64,000 bases of DNA from Bacteroidota bacterium (GTDB taxonomy: Bacteria > Bacteroidota > Ignavibacteria > Ignavibacteriales > Melioribacteraceae). The stretch's first letter is position 1. The number at the start of each line of letters is the position of its first letter. Below the pieces are notes generated by a model. That model was not told the origin of the DNA. It did no database searches and saw nothing but the letters and a program-made list of their open reading frames with translations. Below are positions 17,866-26,285 of this stretch, piece after piece. Both the position numbers and the translations under genes were made by a program. The stretch covers positions 308,452 to 372,451 of the forward strand of contig JAHJUE010000006.1 of the NCBI GenBank assembly GCA_018829205.1, given 5' to 3'.

Positions 17866-20733
17866 TTACAGCTTTAGTTCCACTCCGAGTCTAAAATATC
17901 TCGGCGTGTTCCTATATATTATTTGTTCCATACTATATCTGTATCTGTTCATATAATCATCCTCTGTTCCACTGCCTGCTTTATAGTCATACCAAATCAA
18001 GCTTTCTCTTTCGCCATTTTTATAACGATCCAAAAGACGCAGATCGTTTGTATAGTCAAAAACGTCTTGATCATAAACTTTGAAATTAAGCAAATTAAAT
18101 CCTTCGATATAAAACATGTAGTCAATGCCGCCAATCTCAAAACCCTTTTGAAGACGAACCTTGAGATTGTATTCTGTAGGCATACGTTTGTTATATACAA
18201 CTCCAAGATACTGCTCGTCGTCAGTATAGGGCTGCCCTGTCTGTATTCTAAAAGTTGCGCTTATACTCATATTTTCGAAGGGTCTGAAGCCGAATATTTC
18301 CGGTCCTTCTTTATTTTTCCAACGATAGCTTAAATTTGCAACCAGACGGTGAGACCTGTCGTAATCCATTAGGATATCTTCAGGATCGCGATCTTTCTGC
18401 AATGCGGGATTTTCATAAACCTCAATAATATTTTGGGAGCCGGGACCGGAAGCTTTGCCTGTAGCAACCTGGTAATTGTAGTTTATATACGCCTTCCAGT
18501 TCTTTCCTAATTGTTCCAGGTTTACGTGGAATCCTTTTATATTTGCGTAATCAAGATTTCCGTATTTAATATGATAGTTACCATTATTACTAAAGTATAT
18601 TGCTTCATGAATAAGGTCTTTCACATCTTTATAATATGCACTAACATCCAAAGTAAAACCTAACGGAAGCGATTGCAGAATACCTACGTCATATGAATTT
18701 GTTCTTTCAGGCTTCAATTCAGGATTCCCCATCCGGTTAAATTCAGTATCAGAAACCCATGTCGTATAATAAATTCTATTAAAGCTGGGCCGTTGTACAA
18801 AACTGCCATAGTTTATATGAAAAACTGAATTTTCTGAAACAGGAAAAGAAACGCCGAGACGGGGAGCAAAATGTGTAACGATTTCAGTTCTTGAAGTTTC
18901 GCCGCCTCTACGGGGGTTGAATGTGTCCGAGAAGTAATTAGTGTTAAAATCGTAGAATTCGAAACGTAACCCTATATTAGCGATCATTCCTTCGAACTCC
19001 ATTTTGTCCTGAATATATAGCGCGCCTTCGTATGGATATGCTTTAAAGTCTAGCAGTTCTCTTTCACCTTCTGATTTTATGTTTTCTTCTCTGTATCCGT
19101 TAAGCGCATAACTAAATAACTGGAAACCTGTTTTTACCATATTTCCTTTATTTAACTGGGAAGTAATGCTTCCGATAAAGCTGTAAGTAGTAGATGATTC
19201 ATTACCTCTTTTTAATTCCATATTATTGGCGGTTCCAAAGGGTGTATTTCTGTATCTTCCTACATAATTAATCGATACTCCGCCTATTCTTTCTCCGTTA
19301 GCTCCATTATTCCTATATTTATCCGGGTCCAAATATTCAACTCTAGTTTCTTCAAAAGTGTTAAGCACTTTAAAGCTGAGGTCAAAAAAAGTAGATTGGC
19401 TGAGAATATTGTTGTAGTCTAATCCATATAATTTAGAAGTTTGATTTTCTTTAGGCACCTGGAATATTCTGTCGGACCATATTTGAGGATCGTCATCAAC
19501 ATCGTTATTAAATTTCTCGTTATATGAAAACGAAAGTGTCAGCTTATCCTTATCATTTATATTTGCAGTAAGATTGCTTAGCCATTGTCTCGACCTATTG
19601 GGCAAAGGAGTTGGAATAATGGGATTTTTATCCTCCTGACGAGCGGCAACAAAAACTTTTATACCCCTAGCAACGGGACCGCCGGTGGAAAAATCGATTC
19701 TGCTTGTCGGAATTTCATTATACTCCAGACCGATATCCCGCACAACCTGCATCCAGTCCCGCATTGCAAATGAAGCAAGTCTAAGACTATCATCAAATGT
19801 AGGTTCATATCCGGAAGGCCAGAAACCAAGATAATCTTTGAACATCGGGTCACCCGATGATAATTGAGGATCCTGATTGTTCAGCCATTCTTCCGCATTA
19901 CTTAATAAATTCCACAACGGCATATAATCAGTTGTAAAAGGATTGCCTCCCCAGGTTTCGAAATATGGCAATTCCTGTGAGTAGGCAAATTTTGTGATCC
20001 ATTTGTCTCCGCCTTCTTTCGGAACCATATTTACTACTCCAGATTGTGCATTTCCGTATTCAGCACTAAATCCACTTGTAAATACTTCCACTTGCTGAAT
20101 ACCTGTAACCATAGGAGAAAAGGATCGGTTTGCAGAAATAGGATTATTAATTGAAGCACCTCCGAAAAGATATTGAGACTCGCCTTCACGCCCGCCTCGA
20201 AAATGATTGTCAATTACATCTGCTTGAAGTTCCAATATGTCTGCGACATCATTTATGCCAGCTATTTCTTCTATTTCTGATGTTGAGAAAACCTGTTTGG
20301 TAGAAGTTCTATCACTTTCAACTTTTGGAGAGCGATATTCCGTAACAACTACTTCTTCACTCTGGTACTCTTCCTGTTCAAGATTAAAATCCAGCTGGGT
20401 AGTTTTGTCGACATAAACGTCTACTTCGGTTTTTTTCACTTTACCGTAACCTATAAAGCTTGCAGTCACACTATATTTCCCGGGTCGAAGGTTAATTATA
20501 TAGAAGTATCCGTCCATATCGGTTGCGGCTCCAATTGTTTTGGATAATGGTACTTCCTTGCCATCTTCCCATAAGGCAGTGATCAGAATATTAGCCCCGG
20601 GTAATACATCACCTGTTTTTGCATCCTTTGCTACACCGGCAATTTTTCCGGTTTCGCCTGCGTGCAATACAGAGACAGTAATCAGTAATAGAAAGATGCT
20701 TAGTAATACAGGCATTTTGCCTTTTTTATGCAT
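17866..20733 (-). CDS. TonB-dependent receptor with carboxypeptidase-regulatory-like N-domain
   Basis: A 955-residue outer-membrane importer powered through TonB. A signal peptide (about 1-25) is followed by a carboxypeptidase-regulatory-like domain (about 28-115, with GKIAGVAKDAKTGDVLPGAN). Then comes a plug domain (about 120-250, with VEVFTSGFSAEYGNAQSG) and a 22-strand-type barrel ending RLGVELKL. It is of the non-SusC type and no SusD gene follows; instead the next genes are a T9SS cargo, a PorV/PorQ protein and barrels. Substrate is inferred from context to be an oligosaccharide released by the sulfatases and pectate lyases. GGAGG precedes the ATG inside the end of a small open frame whose stop abuts this start. 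Confidence 0.9.
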   Translation of the reverse strand: MHKKGKMPVLLSIFLLLITVSVLHAGETGKIAGVAKDAKTGDVLPGANILITALWEDGKEVPLSKTIGAATDMDGYFYIINLRPGKYSVTASFIGYGKVKKTEVDVYVDKTTQLDFNLEQEEYQSEEVVVTEYRSPKVESDRTSTKQVFSTSEIEEIAGINDVADILELQADVIDNHFRGGREGESQYLFGGASINNPISANRSFSPMVTGIQQVEVFTSGFSAEYGNAQSGVVNMVPKEGGDKWITKFAYSQELPYFETWGGNPFTTDYMPLWNLLSNAEEWLNNQDPQLSSGDPMFKDYLGFWPSGYEPTFDDSLRLASFAMRDWMQVVRDIGLEYNEIPTSRIDFSTGGPVARGIKVFVAARQEDKNPIIPTPLPNRSRQWLSNLTANINDKDKLTLSFSYNEKFNNDVDDDPQIWSDRIFQVPKENQTSKLYGLDYNNILSQSTFFDLSFKVLNTFEETRVEYLDPDKYRNNGANGERIGGVSINYVGRYRNTPFGTANNMELKRGNESSTTYSFIGSITSQLNKGNMVKTGFQLFSYALNGYREENIKSEGERELLDFKAYPYEGALYIQDKMEFEGMIANIGLRFEFYDFNTNYFSDTFNPRRGGETSRTEIVTHFAPRLGVSFPVSENSVFHINYGSFVQRPSFNRIYYTTWVSDTEFNRMGNPELKPERTNSYDVGILQSLPLGFTLDVSAYYKDVKDLIHEAIYFSNNGNYHIKYGNLDYANIKGFHVNLEQLGKNWKAYINYNYQVATGKASGPGSQNIIEVYENPALQKDRDPEDILMDYDRSHRLVANLSYRWKNKEGPEIFGFRPFENMSISATFRIQTGQPYTDDEQYLGVVYNKRMPTEYNLKVRLQKGFEIGGIDYMFYIEGFNLLNFKVYDQDVFDYTNDLRLLDRYKNGERESLIWYDYKAGSGTEDDYMNRYRYSMEQIIYRNTPRYFRLGVELKL

Positions 20734-20892
20734 TTAAGCCTCCATCCGGTTTTTGTTTAATGATTCAATTTTAATTTCGTTAGTATTTTTTTTTGCATCG
20801 GTTTGAAATGCTGAAAATCTAAAAACATAAAGGCGTTTCTTGTAGGGATAAATCTTTAATAATATATCATTATTCATGTAGCATAATGCCAT
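20734..20892 (-). CDS. Possible 52-residue leader ORF coupled to the TBDR
   Basis: The ATG at 20892 is preceded by AGGAG at good spacing. The frame runs 52 codons to a TAA at 20736-20734 that directly touches the TBDR ATG at 20733. The product is basic (many Lys), has no signal peptide and no recognisable domain. The GGAGG that serves the TBDR lies within its last codons, so if it is translated, ribosome traffic through it would control access to the receptor start. It may instead be a fortuitous open frame in the receptor leader. Confidence 0.4.
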   Translation of the reverse strand: MALCYMNNDILLKIYPYKKRLYVFRFSAFQTDAKKNTNEIKIESLNKNRMEA

Positions 20893-20951
20893 TATATAAT
20901 TCTCCTGCCTTTGTTTATTTTATTAATTACTGTTTTTTTTATATAAAACTT

Positions 20952-22445
20952 TTAATCGCGTTTTATTTCCACTTTCTTTTCGGGCATAGGAATTTTAGCA
21001 TAATGTGAAGGCATATCCGGATAATCGGGATGCCCTATATTTTGAACAAGATCTTCAATCACAACTTCTTTCCCGGTTAATAAAGATTGATTAGCAGCTA
21101 TACCTGTCAAAATTGAATAAGCTCCCCCTCGCTGATCTGCGGCTCTTAAATATTTATCCTCTCTTTTTTCTGAAAGGAAAATATCCTCCAGCATAACTTT
21201 ATCACCTCCGCCGTGTCCTCCTTCTCCCTGCCATACATCTACTTCATAGGCTGCGCCGCGGATAGGGAATATCTTGATGTATGTTCCGTCACCCTTTATT
21301 GCCCCTTGGACAGCATCAACACCGTTAATATATATCTTCTCTTCAATTTTATGTTCGAGTCTTCCTTTAGTGCCGTTAAAGATTACATAATAGCCTTCCC
21401 ATGCATTGAACGCATTTAATGAATAACTAAGTGTTACGTTATTATTGTATTTTACTATAACATTCATCGTATCTTCTATGTCAATATCAGGCCGGAATAC
21501 ACATTTATCCCTGAAGTATCCGTCATATTTTTCATTATCGAGGTAAAGTTCTTTCAGGTTAATGTCCTTGGCTAAATCAAGTTCGAAAGCACATTTTTCC
21601 TTCTCGGGACAGGTGTGGCATCTTTCATAATAGCCTTCCAATCCCATTCTTTTTGCCATTTCGGGGGTATAGAATTCCCTCTTACCAAGAGCATAAACTT
21701 TTACCGGAACAGCAGAAAGCCACCAGTTTACCAGATCAAAATGATGTGTGGCTTTATGTACCATTAATCCGCCCGAGTATTTTTTCTGGCTGTGCCATCT
21801 TCTGAAATAATCGGCTCCATGGTGTGTATTCAGCATCCAATGAAAATCTACAGACAGTATATCTCCTATAACCCCGCTCATTAGTAAATCCTTAACTTGA
21901 GTTCTGGGAGGTGAGTAGCGGTAATTAAAAGTTACTGTTACTTTATGTCCCGATTTTTTCTGCGCATCAATTATTTGCTGGCATTTATCGTCATCAATGG
22001 TCATAGGTTTTTCTGTTATAACATCTTTGCCAAGTTCCAAAGCCCGTATAATATATTTATGATGAGAACCATCTACGGTAGTAACTATTACAGTATCCGG
22101 TTTTGTTTCGGAGATCATTTTATCAAAATCTTTTACATCGTATAGAGGAATTTTTTGATTCGTGGAAGCCAGTCCTCTTTTCTGAGCGTAGATAAGTCTG
22201 CCGTAATTCACATCGCAAAAGCCAACCATTTCGCATGATGAAGCGAATGTTTTAAAAACCGCATCCTGGTACATACGGGAGCGAGATCCAGTACCTACAA
22301 TAACAAATCTTTTTTTTCTGCTCGAATTAGTATTTATGTTCCCCAGAATTGAATTGGCAAGCAAAATACCTGCCCCGCTGGCAACAGAAGACTTCAAAAA
22401 ATTTCTTCTTGAAAAACCTTTTTTCAAATTATTTTCTTTAGACAT
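20952..22445 (-). CDS. Gfo/Idh/MocA-family oxidoreductase, Tat-exported
   Basis: A protein of 497 residues that should oxidise or reduce a sugar or sugar acid using NAD(P). The nucleotide-binding start (RFVIVGTGSRSRMYQ) follows a twin-arginine signal (FSRRNFLKSSVASGAG), so it acts outside the cytoplasm. The EKP motif (VITEKPMTIDDDK) is intact. Around residue 285 a Cys-x2-Cys-x5-Cys cluster (RCHTCPEKEKC) is a probable metal or disulfide site. I chose the ATG at 22445 (AGGA 7 bases upstream) over a TTG six bases further up. It follows the LacI gene on the same strand after 94 bases and may be cotranscribed with it. Confidence 0.88.
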   Translation of the reverse strand: MSKENNLKKGFSRRNFLKSSVASGAGILLANSILGNINTNSSRKKRFVIVGTGSRSRMYQDAVFKTFASSCEMVGFCDVNYGRLIYAQKRGLASTNQKIPLYDVKDFDKMISETKPDTVIVTTVDGSHHKYIIRALELGKDVITEKPMTIDDDKCQQIIDAQKKSGHKVTVTFNYRYSPPRTQVKDLLMSGVIGDILSVDFHWMLNTHHGADYFRRWHSQKKYSGGLMVHKATHHFDLVNWWLSAVPVKVYALGKREFYTPEMAKRMGLEGYYERCHTCPEKEKCAFELDLAKDINLKELYLDNEKYDGYFRDKCVFRPDIDIEDTMNVIVKYNNNVTLSYSLNAFNAWEGYYVIFNGTKGRLEHKIEEKIYINGVDAVQGAIKGDGTYIKIFPIRGAAYEVDVWQGEGGHGGGDKVMLEDIFLSEKREDKYLRAADQRGGAYSILTGIAANQSLLTGKEVVIEDLVQNIGHPDYPDMPSHYAKIPMPEKKVEIKRD

Positions 22446-22539
22446 ATTCAAATCCTATTTCTATTTAGAATGAAAAGCTTCTTAATTTATATATTCAATA
22501 AAACATCATTCTTTTAAGATTAATAGAAAAACTTTAAAT

Positions 22540-23640
22540 CTAGAATTGCACTTTGACTATTCTATTATGTTTATTATTATGATCATTAACATCATTTAAT
22601 ATCCTATCCCGGTTTTTGTAATTGATGCAAGTTTCCCTGAGAATTAGATCAGTTTCAATTATTTTATTCCGAGGAGAAAAACCGTTTTGTTTTTTTCTAA
22701 TATTATCAAGAAGAATTTCCATCGAAAGTTCTGCTATTTGTTCGGTCGGTTGCCCAATGCAGCTTAGCTGTGGGGAAAGGAATTTTTGCATATTTGCATC
22801 ACCGAAACAAATTACATCAATATCTTCAGGAATTTTTAGCCCGAGTTCCTTTACAGCTTTATAAATTCCAATCGCTACTGGATATGTTACAGTAAAAATT
22901 GCGTCAGGGAGATTATCGTCGGAATATAATTTCATAAATGAATTATATCCGTCATCTTCGCCGAAGCCTGCTTTCATTACCCAATCAGGATTGATAGGAA
23001 TATTATATTTATTCATTGCATCTTCGAATCCCAGATAACGCTGAAGTCCAATATTAATACTTTCCATGCCGGCAAAATGACCTATCCTTACATAACCGAC
23101 TTTTATCATCTGTTCAACTGCATTGAATGCACCTATTCTATCATTAAAGGCTACTGTATTAACATCTGAAATAGGAGGAATGCGATCCATAAACAAAAGC
23201 GGAATTCCTCTTTGCTTTACTACTTCAAATATTTCGAAATCACTTGTTTCTTGAGTTATTGATATTATTATCCCATCTACTTTCATTGACATCAATGTTT
23301 GAAGATGTTTTATTTCATTTTTTGCATTTTCTCTCGAAACACTAAGCAAAATTTCATATTCATTCTCGAAAGCTTTATTGTAAATATGTTCTATAATAGA
23401 ACCGAAGAAATAGTGAGCAATTTTGGGAACAACAACCCCGATTGTGTTGGAATTCCTGGCAGATAGATTTCTTGCTAAGTAATTTGGCAGGTAGCCCATT
23501 TCCTTAGCAATGGTTTTTATTTTTTGGGAGGTTTTGTGAGAAATATCCGGATGACCTCTTAAGGCTTTTGATACTGTTACAACTGACATTCCAATTTTAT
23601 TTGCAATGTCTTTCATAATAGTATTGTGTTTTGAGGCCAT
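22540..23640 (-). CDS. LacI-family transcriptional regulator
   Basis: A 366-residue DNA-binding regulator. The LacI helix-turn-helix is at residues 9-28 (MKDIANKIGMSVVTVSKALR), followed by a hinge helix (NYLARNLSARNSNTIGVV). A periplasmic-binding-protein-like sensor domain (about 62-345) carries the usual segments: GIIISIT, PLLFMDR, GYVRIGHFAG and PDAIFTVTYPVAIG. It should repress or activate nearby genes in response to a sugar breakdown product. A near-palindromic operator lies 20 bases upstream of its start, so it probably controls itself. It is likely also a regulator of locus 1, although I found no second copy of the operator by eye. Confidence 0.93.
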   Translation of the reverse strand: MASKHNTIMKDIANKIGMSVVTVSKALRGHPDISHKTSQKIKTIAKEMGYLPNYLARNLSARNSNTIGVVVPKIAHYFFGSIIEHIYNKAFENEYEILLSVSRENAKNEIKHLQTLMSMKVDGIIISITQETSDFEIFEVVKQRGIPLLFMDRIPPISDVNTVAFNDRIGAFNAVEQMIKVGYVRIGHFAGMESINIGLQRYLGFEDAMNKYNIPINPDWVMKAGFGEDDGYNSFMKLYSDDNLPDAIFTVTYPVAIGIYKAVKELGLKIPEDIDVICFGDANMQKFLSPQLSCIGQPTEQIAELSMEILLDNIRKKQNGFSPRNKIIETDLILRETCINYKNRDRILNDVNDHNNKHNRIVKVQF

Positions 23641-23659
23641 ATATCTACTCTTTACTGTT

Positions 23660-23677
23660 AAAGTAAGCGGTTACTTT
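23660..23677. promoter_or_regulatory. Candidate LacI-family operator
   Basis: The sequence AAAGTAAGCGGTTACTTT is a palindrome with arms AAAGTAA/TTACTTT and a central CG. This fits the common LacI-family operator shape (GTAAnCGnTTAC). It lies 20 bases before the LacI start, in the spacer shared with the divergent regulator gene at 24004. The symmetry is seen directly; binding by this LacI protein is inferred. Confidence 0.65.
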
Positions 23678-23724
23678 ATTCTACAAAGTTACCTTTCAAG
23701 ACGGCTGCATTTTAATCTTAGGCG

Positions 23725-23769
23725 CACCTTTAGTCAAGATAAATTATTGACTTAACATTGTTAAAGGTG
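23725..23769. repeat. Nested inverted repeats in the LacI / winged-helix regulator spacer
   Basis: CACCTTT (23725-23731) pairs with AAAGGTG (23763-23769), and AGTCAA (23732-23737) pairs with TTGACT (23747-23752). TTAACATTGTTAA (23752-23764) is a separate dyad. The rest of the 363-base spacer (23641-24003) is A+T-rich and holds no gene. These dyads are candidate regulator-binding sites for the divergent promoters. Confidence 0.4.
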
Positions 23770-24003
23770 TGTTTTCGAAGCATCTAGAAAAGCACCTAAT
23801 CATTGGAAAAGAGCGATATTATACATTTTTTGAAGAAAAACTGCTATTTGCCGACAATTAAGACCGAATATCCCTGTTGGAAAATTTAAACAATGTTTTT
23901 TTTTTGTTATAAATTTGTTAAGGTTAAAATTAAGCCGAAATTTTGCGAAGTTTATTTTTGTTGATTGTTTTTGTAATATTTGCTATGATTGATTTGCGTA
24001 ACA

Positions 24004-25299
24004 ATGAAGGAAATACATTTGCATAATCGTGAAAATATTGAAAAGATTTTTCTCAAGGTTTCGTACAGCAGTCATTTAAATTCGGAAATCAACATTAAGC
24101 TCTTAAAATATCTTATTGACGGAGAGCTTGAAGGAAAAAATATAAAAGAAGCTGACATTGCTTTTGCTATTTTTGGCAGAGATAAAAATAGTTTTGATTC
24201 TACACAAGATTCAATTGTCCGCGCTCATATGTACTCCCTCCGTAAGCAGCTGAAAAAGTATTATATGGCGGATGGCAATAATGATGAAATAAAATTCATT
24301 GTTCCAAAGGGTGGATATAAAGTTGAGTTAATTGACAATAATATTAATAACGAAAGTATAGAAAGCAATAAAAGAAAAATCAACATCCTATCATATTTCT
24401 CAATTGCACTATCTGTAATTCTAATTTTCATTTCTATATTTTTTTATCAAAAGTATATTTCTCTTCAGTCAAAAACTGGAACTACAATTACTGAAATAAA
24501 CTCGGTCTGGCTTGATTTAGTTGAATCTGATATTCCTACGACCTTGGTTATTGGCGATTTTTTTGTTTTTAAAGAATTTGATGAAGTTTCAAAAAGGAAG
24601 CGGCTCATTAGGGACAGATTAATTAATTCATCCGAAGACCTGTCGGATTTTGTTTCAGAATTTCCTGAGCTTGAACAACGGCAATTAAATACTTCGAATT
24701 CTTATTTAGGAATAGAAGCTCCATATGTAACAGCATATATTACAAAACAATTCAGCAAAGCAAATAAAGATCTTGAATTAAAACTTGCTTCAGAACTCAG
24801 TTGGCAGGACATTCAGAACAATAATATTATTTATGTCGGCAATATAAAATCATTATATAGAATAAAATATTATTTTAATTACCTGCATTTCAAATACAGC
24901 TTATTTCCACATACAATTTACTTTACACCGACACCAAATGATACAACCGGCAGAATTGATATTATAAGCGGCGGGGGAACTTTTCACGATGACTATGCAA
25001 TAGTTGCAAAATTCCCCGGTAATCATAACAATACTATTATGCTGATTACGTCTTTCTCATCCTTTGGTCAGGTAGAACCATTAAAAATACTGACTTCATA
25101 TAATTTTGAAGAAGAATTGAAGAAAACCAATTTTATAGAAGAAAATATGCCCAAGTATTTTGAAATTTTGTTCAAGGTAGAAGGTATTGATAAAAGTGGT
25201 TTAAGTACTGAAATAGTGAGATTCTTAAAAATCAACGAAAAATCATTTCGACATAACACCGTAAATGATACAATTCAGACCGTTTCTTTTATTCCTTAA
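24004..25299 (+). CDS. Membrane-spanning winged-helix one-component regulator
   Basis: A 431-residue protein of an unusual architecture. Residues about 28-112 match the winged-helix-like domain best known at the N-terminus of many acidobacterial adenylate-cyclase/TolB-type proteins (from memory). Its hallmarks here are a GxxIKEADIAFAIFGR stretch, SIVRAHMYSLRKQLKKYY and FIVPKGGYKVEL. A single membrane segment lies at about 128-147. The outer part (about 155-431) has VWLDLV, TLVIGDFFVF, LSWQDIQNNNIIYVG and DDYAIVAKF segments. It is homologous end to end to the protein at 38231-39463. The likely mechanism is sensing outside and DNA binding inside, as in ToxR/CadC. I chose ATG 24004; a TTG at 23989 would add five residues. 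Confidence 0.75.
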   Translation: MKEIHLHNRENIEKIFLKVSYSSHLNSEINIKLLKYLIDGELEGKNIKEADIAFAIFGRDKNSFDSTQDSIVRAHMYSLRKQLKKYYMADGNNDEIKFIVPKGGYKVELIDNNINNESIESNKRKINILSYFSIALSVILIFISIFFYQKYISLQSKTGTTITEINSVWLDLVESDIPTTLVIGDFFVFKEFDEVSKRKRLIRDRLINSSEDLSDFVSEFPELEQRQLNTSNSYLGIEAPYVTAYITKQFSKANKDLELKLASELSWQDIQNNNIIYVGNIKSLYRIKYYFNYLHFKYSLFPHTIYFTPTPNDTTGRIDIISGGGTFHDDYAIVAKFPGNHNNTIMLITSFSSFGQVEPLKILTSYNFEEELKKTNFIEENMPKYFEILFKVEGIDKSGLSTEIVRFLKINEKSFRHNTVNDTIQTVSFIP

Positions 25300-25509
25300 T
25301 TCAAATATTTTCTTAATATTTTTTTATGAATTTTCTCAAAGTTATCTGGAAAGTTAGATATGTACCCAAAGGGTGGGCACTTAGAATATTTATTCTTGCT
25401 AATAACCCATAATTTATAATAATTATTAAATAAATATCGGCTGTAGAAATTTAAACTGTCTCCATTGTTTTTATAATTAAGTTTATGTTGATTTTGTTAA
25501 CGACATTAA

Positions 25510-25532
25510 ATTTTATGTGAGCGACATAAAAT
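25510..25532. repeat. Perfect 9-base inverted repeat in a non-coding stretch
   Basis: ATTTTATGT (25510-25518) and ACATAAAAT (25524-25532) flank GAGCG. It sits about 210 bases after the winged-helix regulator gene, in the 25300-26285 gap, which is otherwise A+T-rich apart from the gene remnant at 25936. It could be a transcript-end hairpin or a protein-binding dyad. Confidence 0.4.
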
Positions 25533-25935
25533 GGGAGCAAAAGATAAAGTAACAATAAGCCATTTCGCAGCTAATGAGAATTTATGCTGTTACCTAATAT
25601 TATGAATTGAGTTACAATTTTTAACATCACTTTTTCTTTTAGGTCATACAATTAATAATAATACTGACCAGCATATTAACATAATATTATTTATCAATTC
25701 AAATTAAATATTATTATAGATATTTCGATATTATATATAAATGGAATGATATGATATAATACAATGGTATTTTTAATAATAAAATTGTTCTCATAATTTT
25801 AAGTGAAAAAATATTTTCAGCTCAAATAAATTCCAACCTTATATCTAAATAGGATTAAGTGCAGATATTGTGTTATTGATTGAATAGTAATATTGCTGAA
25901 GTTAATCCGATTCCGCATGATATAACCGGATATAA

Positions 25936-26136
25936 GGATTATATAATTGGTTCAATAATTTATCAAATCTAATAGCGGCTGCTGGATTGGGATTTAATTA
26001 TAAATTTGATAATAACATTAATATTGAAACGTCATTTATAATAAGCATTATTTCTAACAAGAATAAATCATGTGCATATCATATAAAATTATTTACCGGG
26101 CTAAATTATATGTATAATTTTCTAAATAATTTTTAG
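25936..26136 (+). pseudogene. Remnant of an outer-membrane barrel protein C-terminus
   Basis: This plus-strand frame of 66 codons plus stop has no start codon at its head. Its translation has barrel-like alternation, including AAAGLGFNYKFDNNINIE and FTGLNYMYNF. Immediately upstream, the neighbouring frame reads an apparently related stretch (EVNPIPHDITGYKDY), so a frameshift near 25935 probably broke the gene. I read it as the tail of a small porin-like protein. It could be chance, but the residue pattern is unlike random A+T-rich translation. Confidence 0.5.
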
Positions 26137-26285
26137 ATAAAGAATAACATTTTTTAAATATCTAACTAAAACTAATAGTATTTAATTTTAGTATTTAATC
26201 ACTCAAGCCGCACTTAAAAAATGCAAATCAAAAGTTTGATAATATTTTATACGATGTTTGTTTTTTGAATAAACTCAAAGAAAGA

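Noticed and set aside
17923..18333. A 136-codon plus-strand open frame inside the locus 1 TBDR
   Set aside because: It is antisense to a clear barrel-coding region, with no ribosome site or domain.
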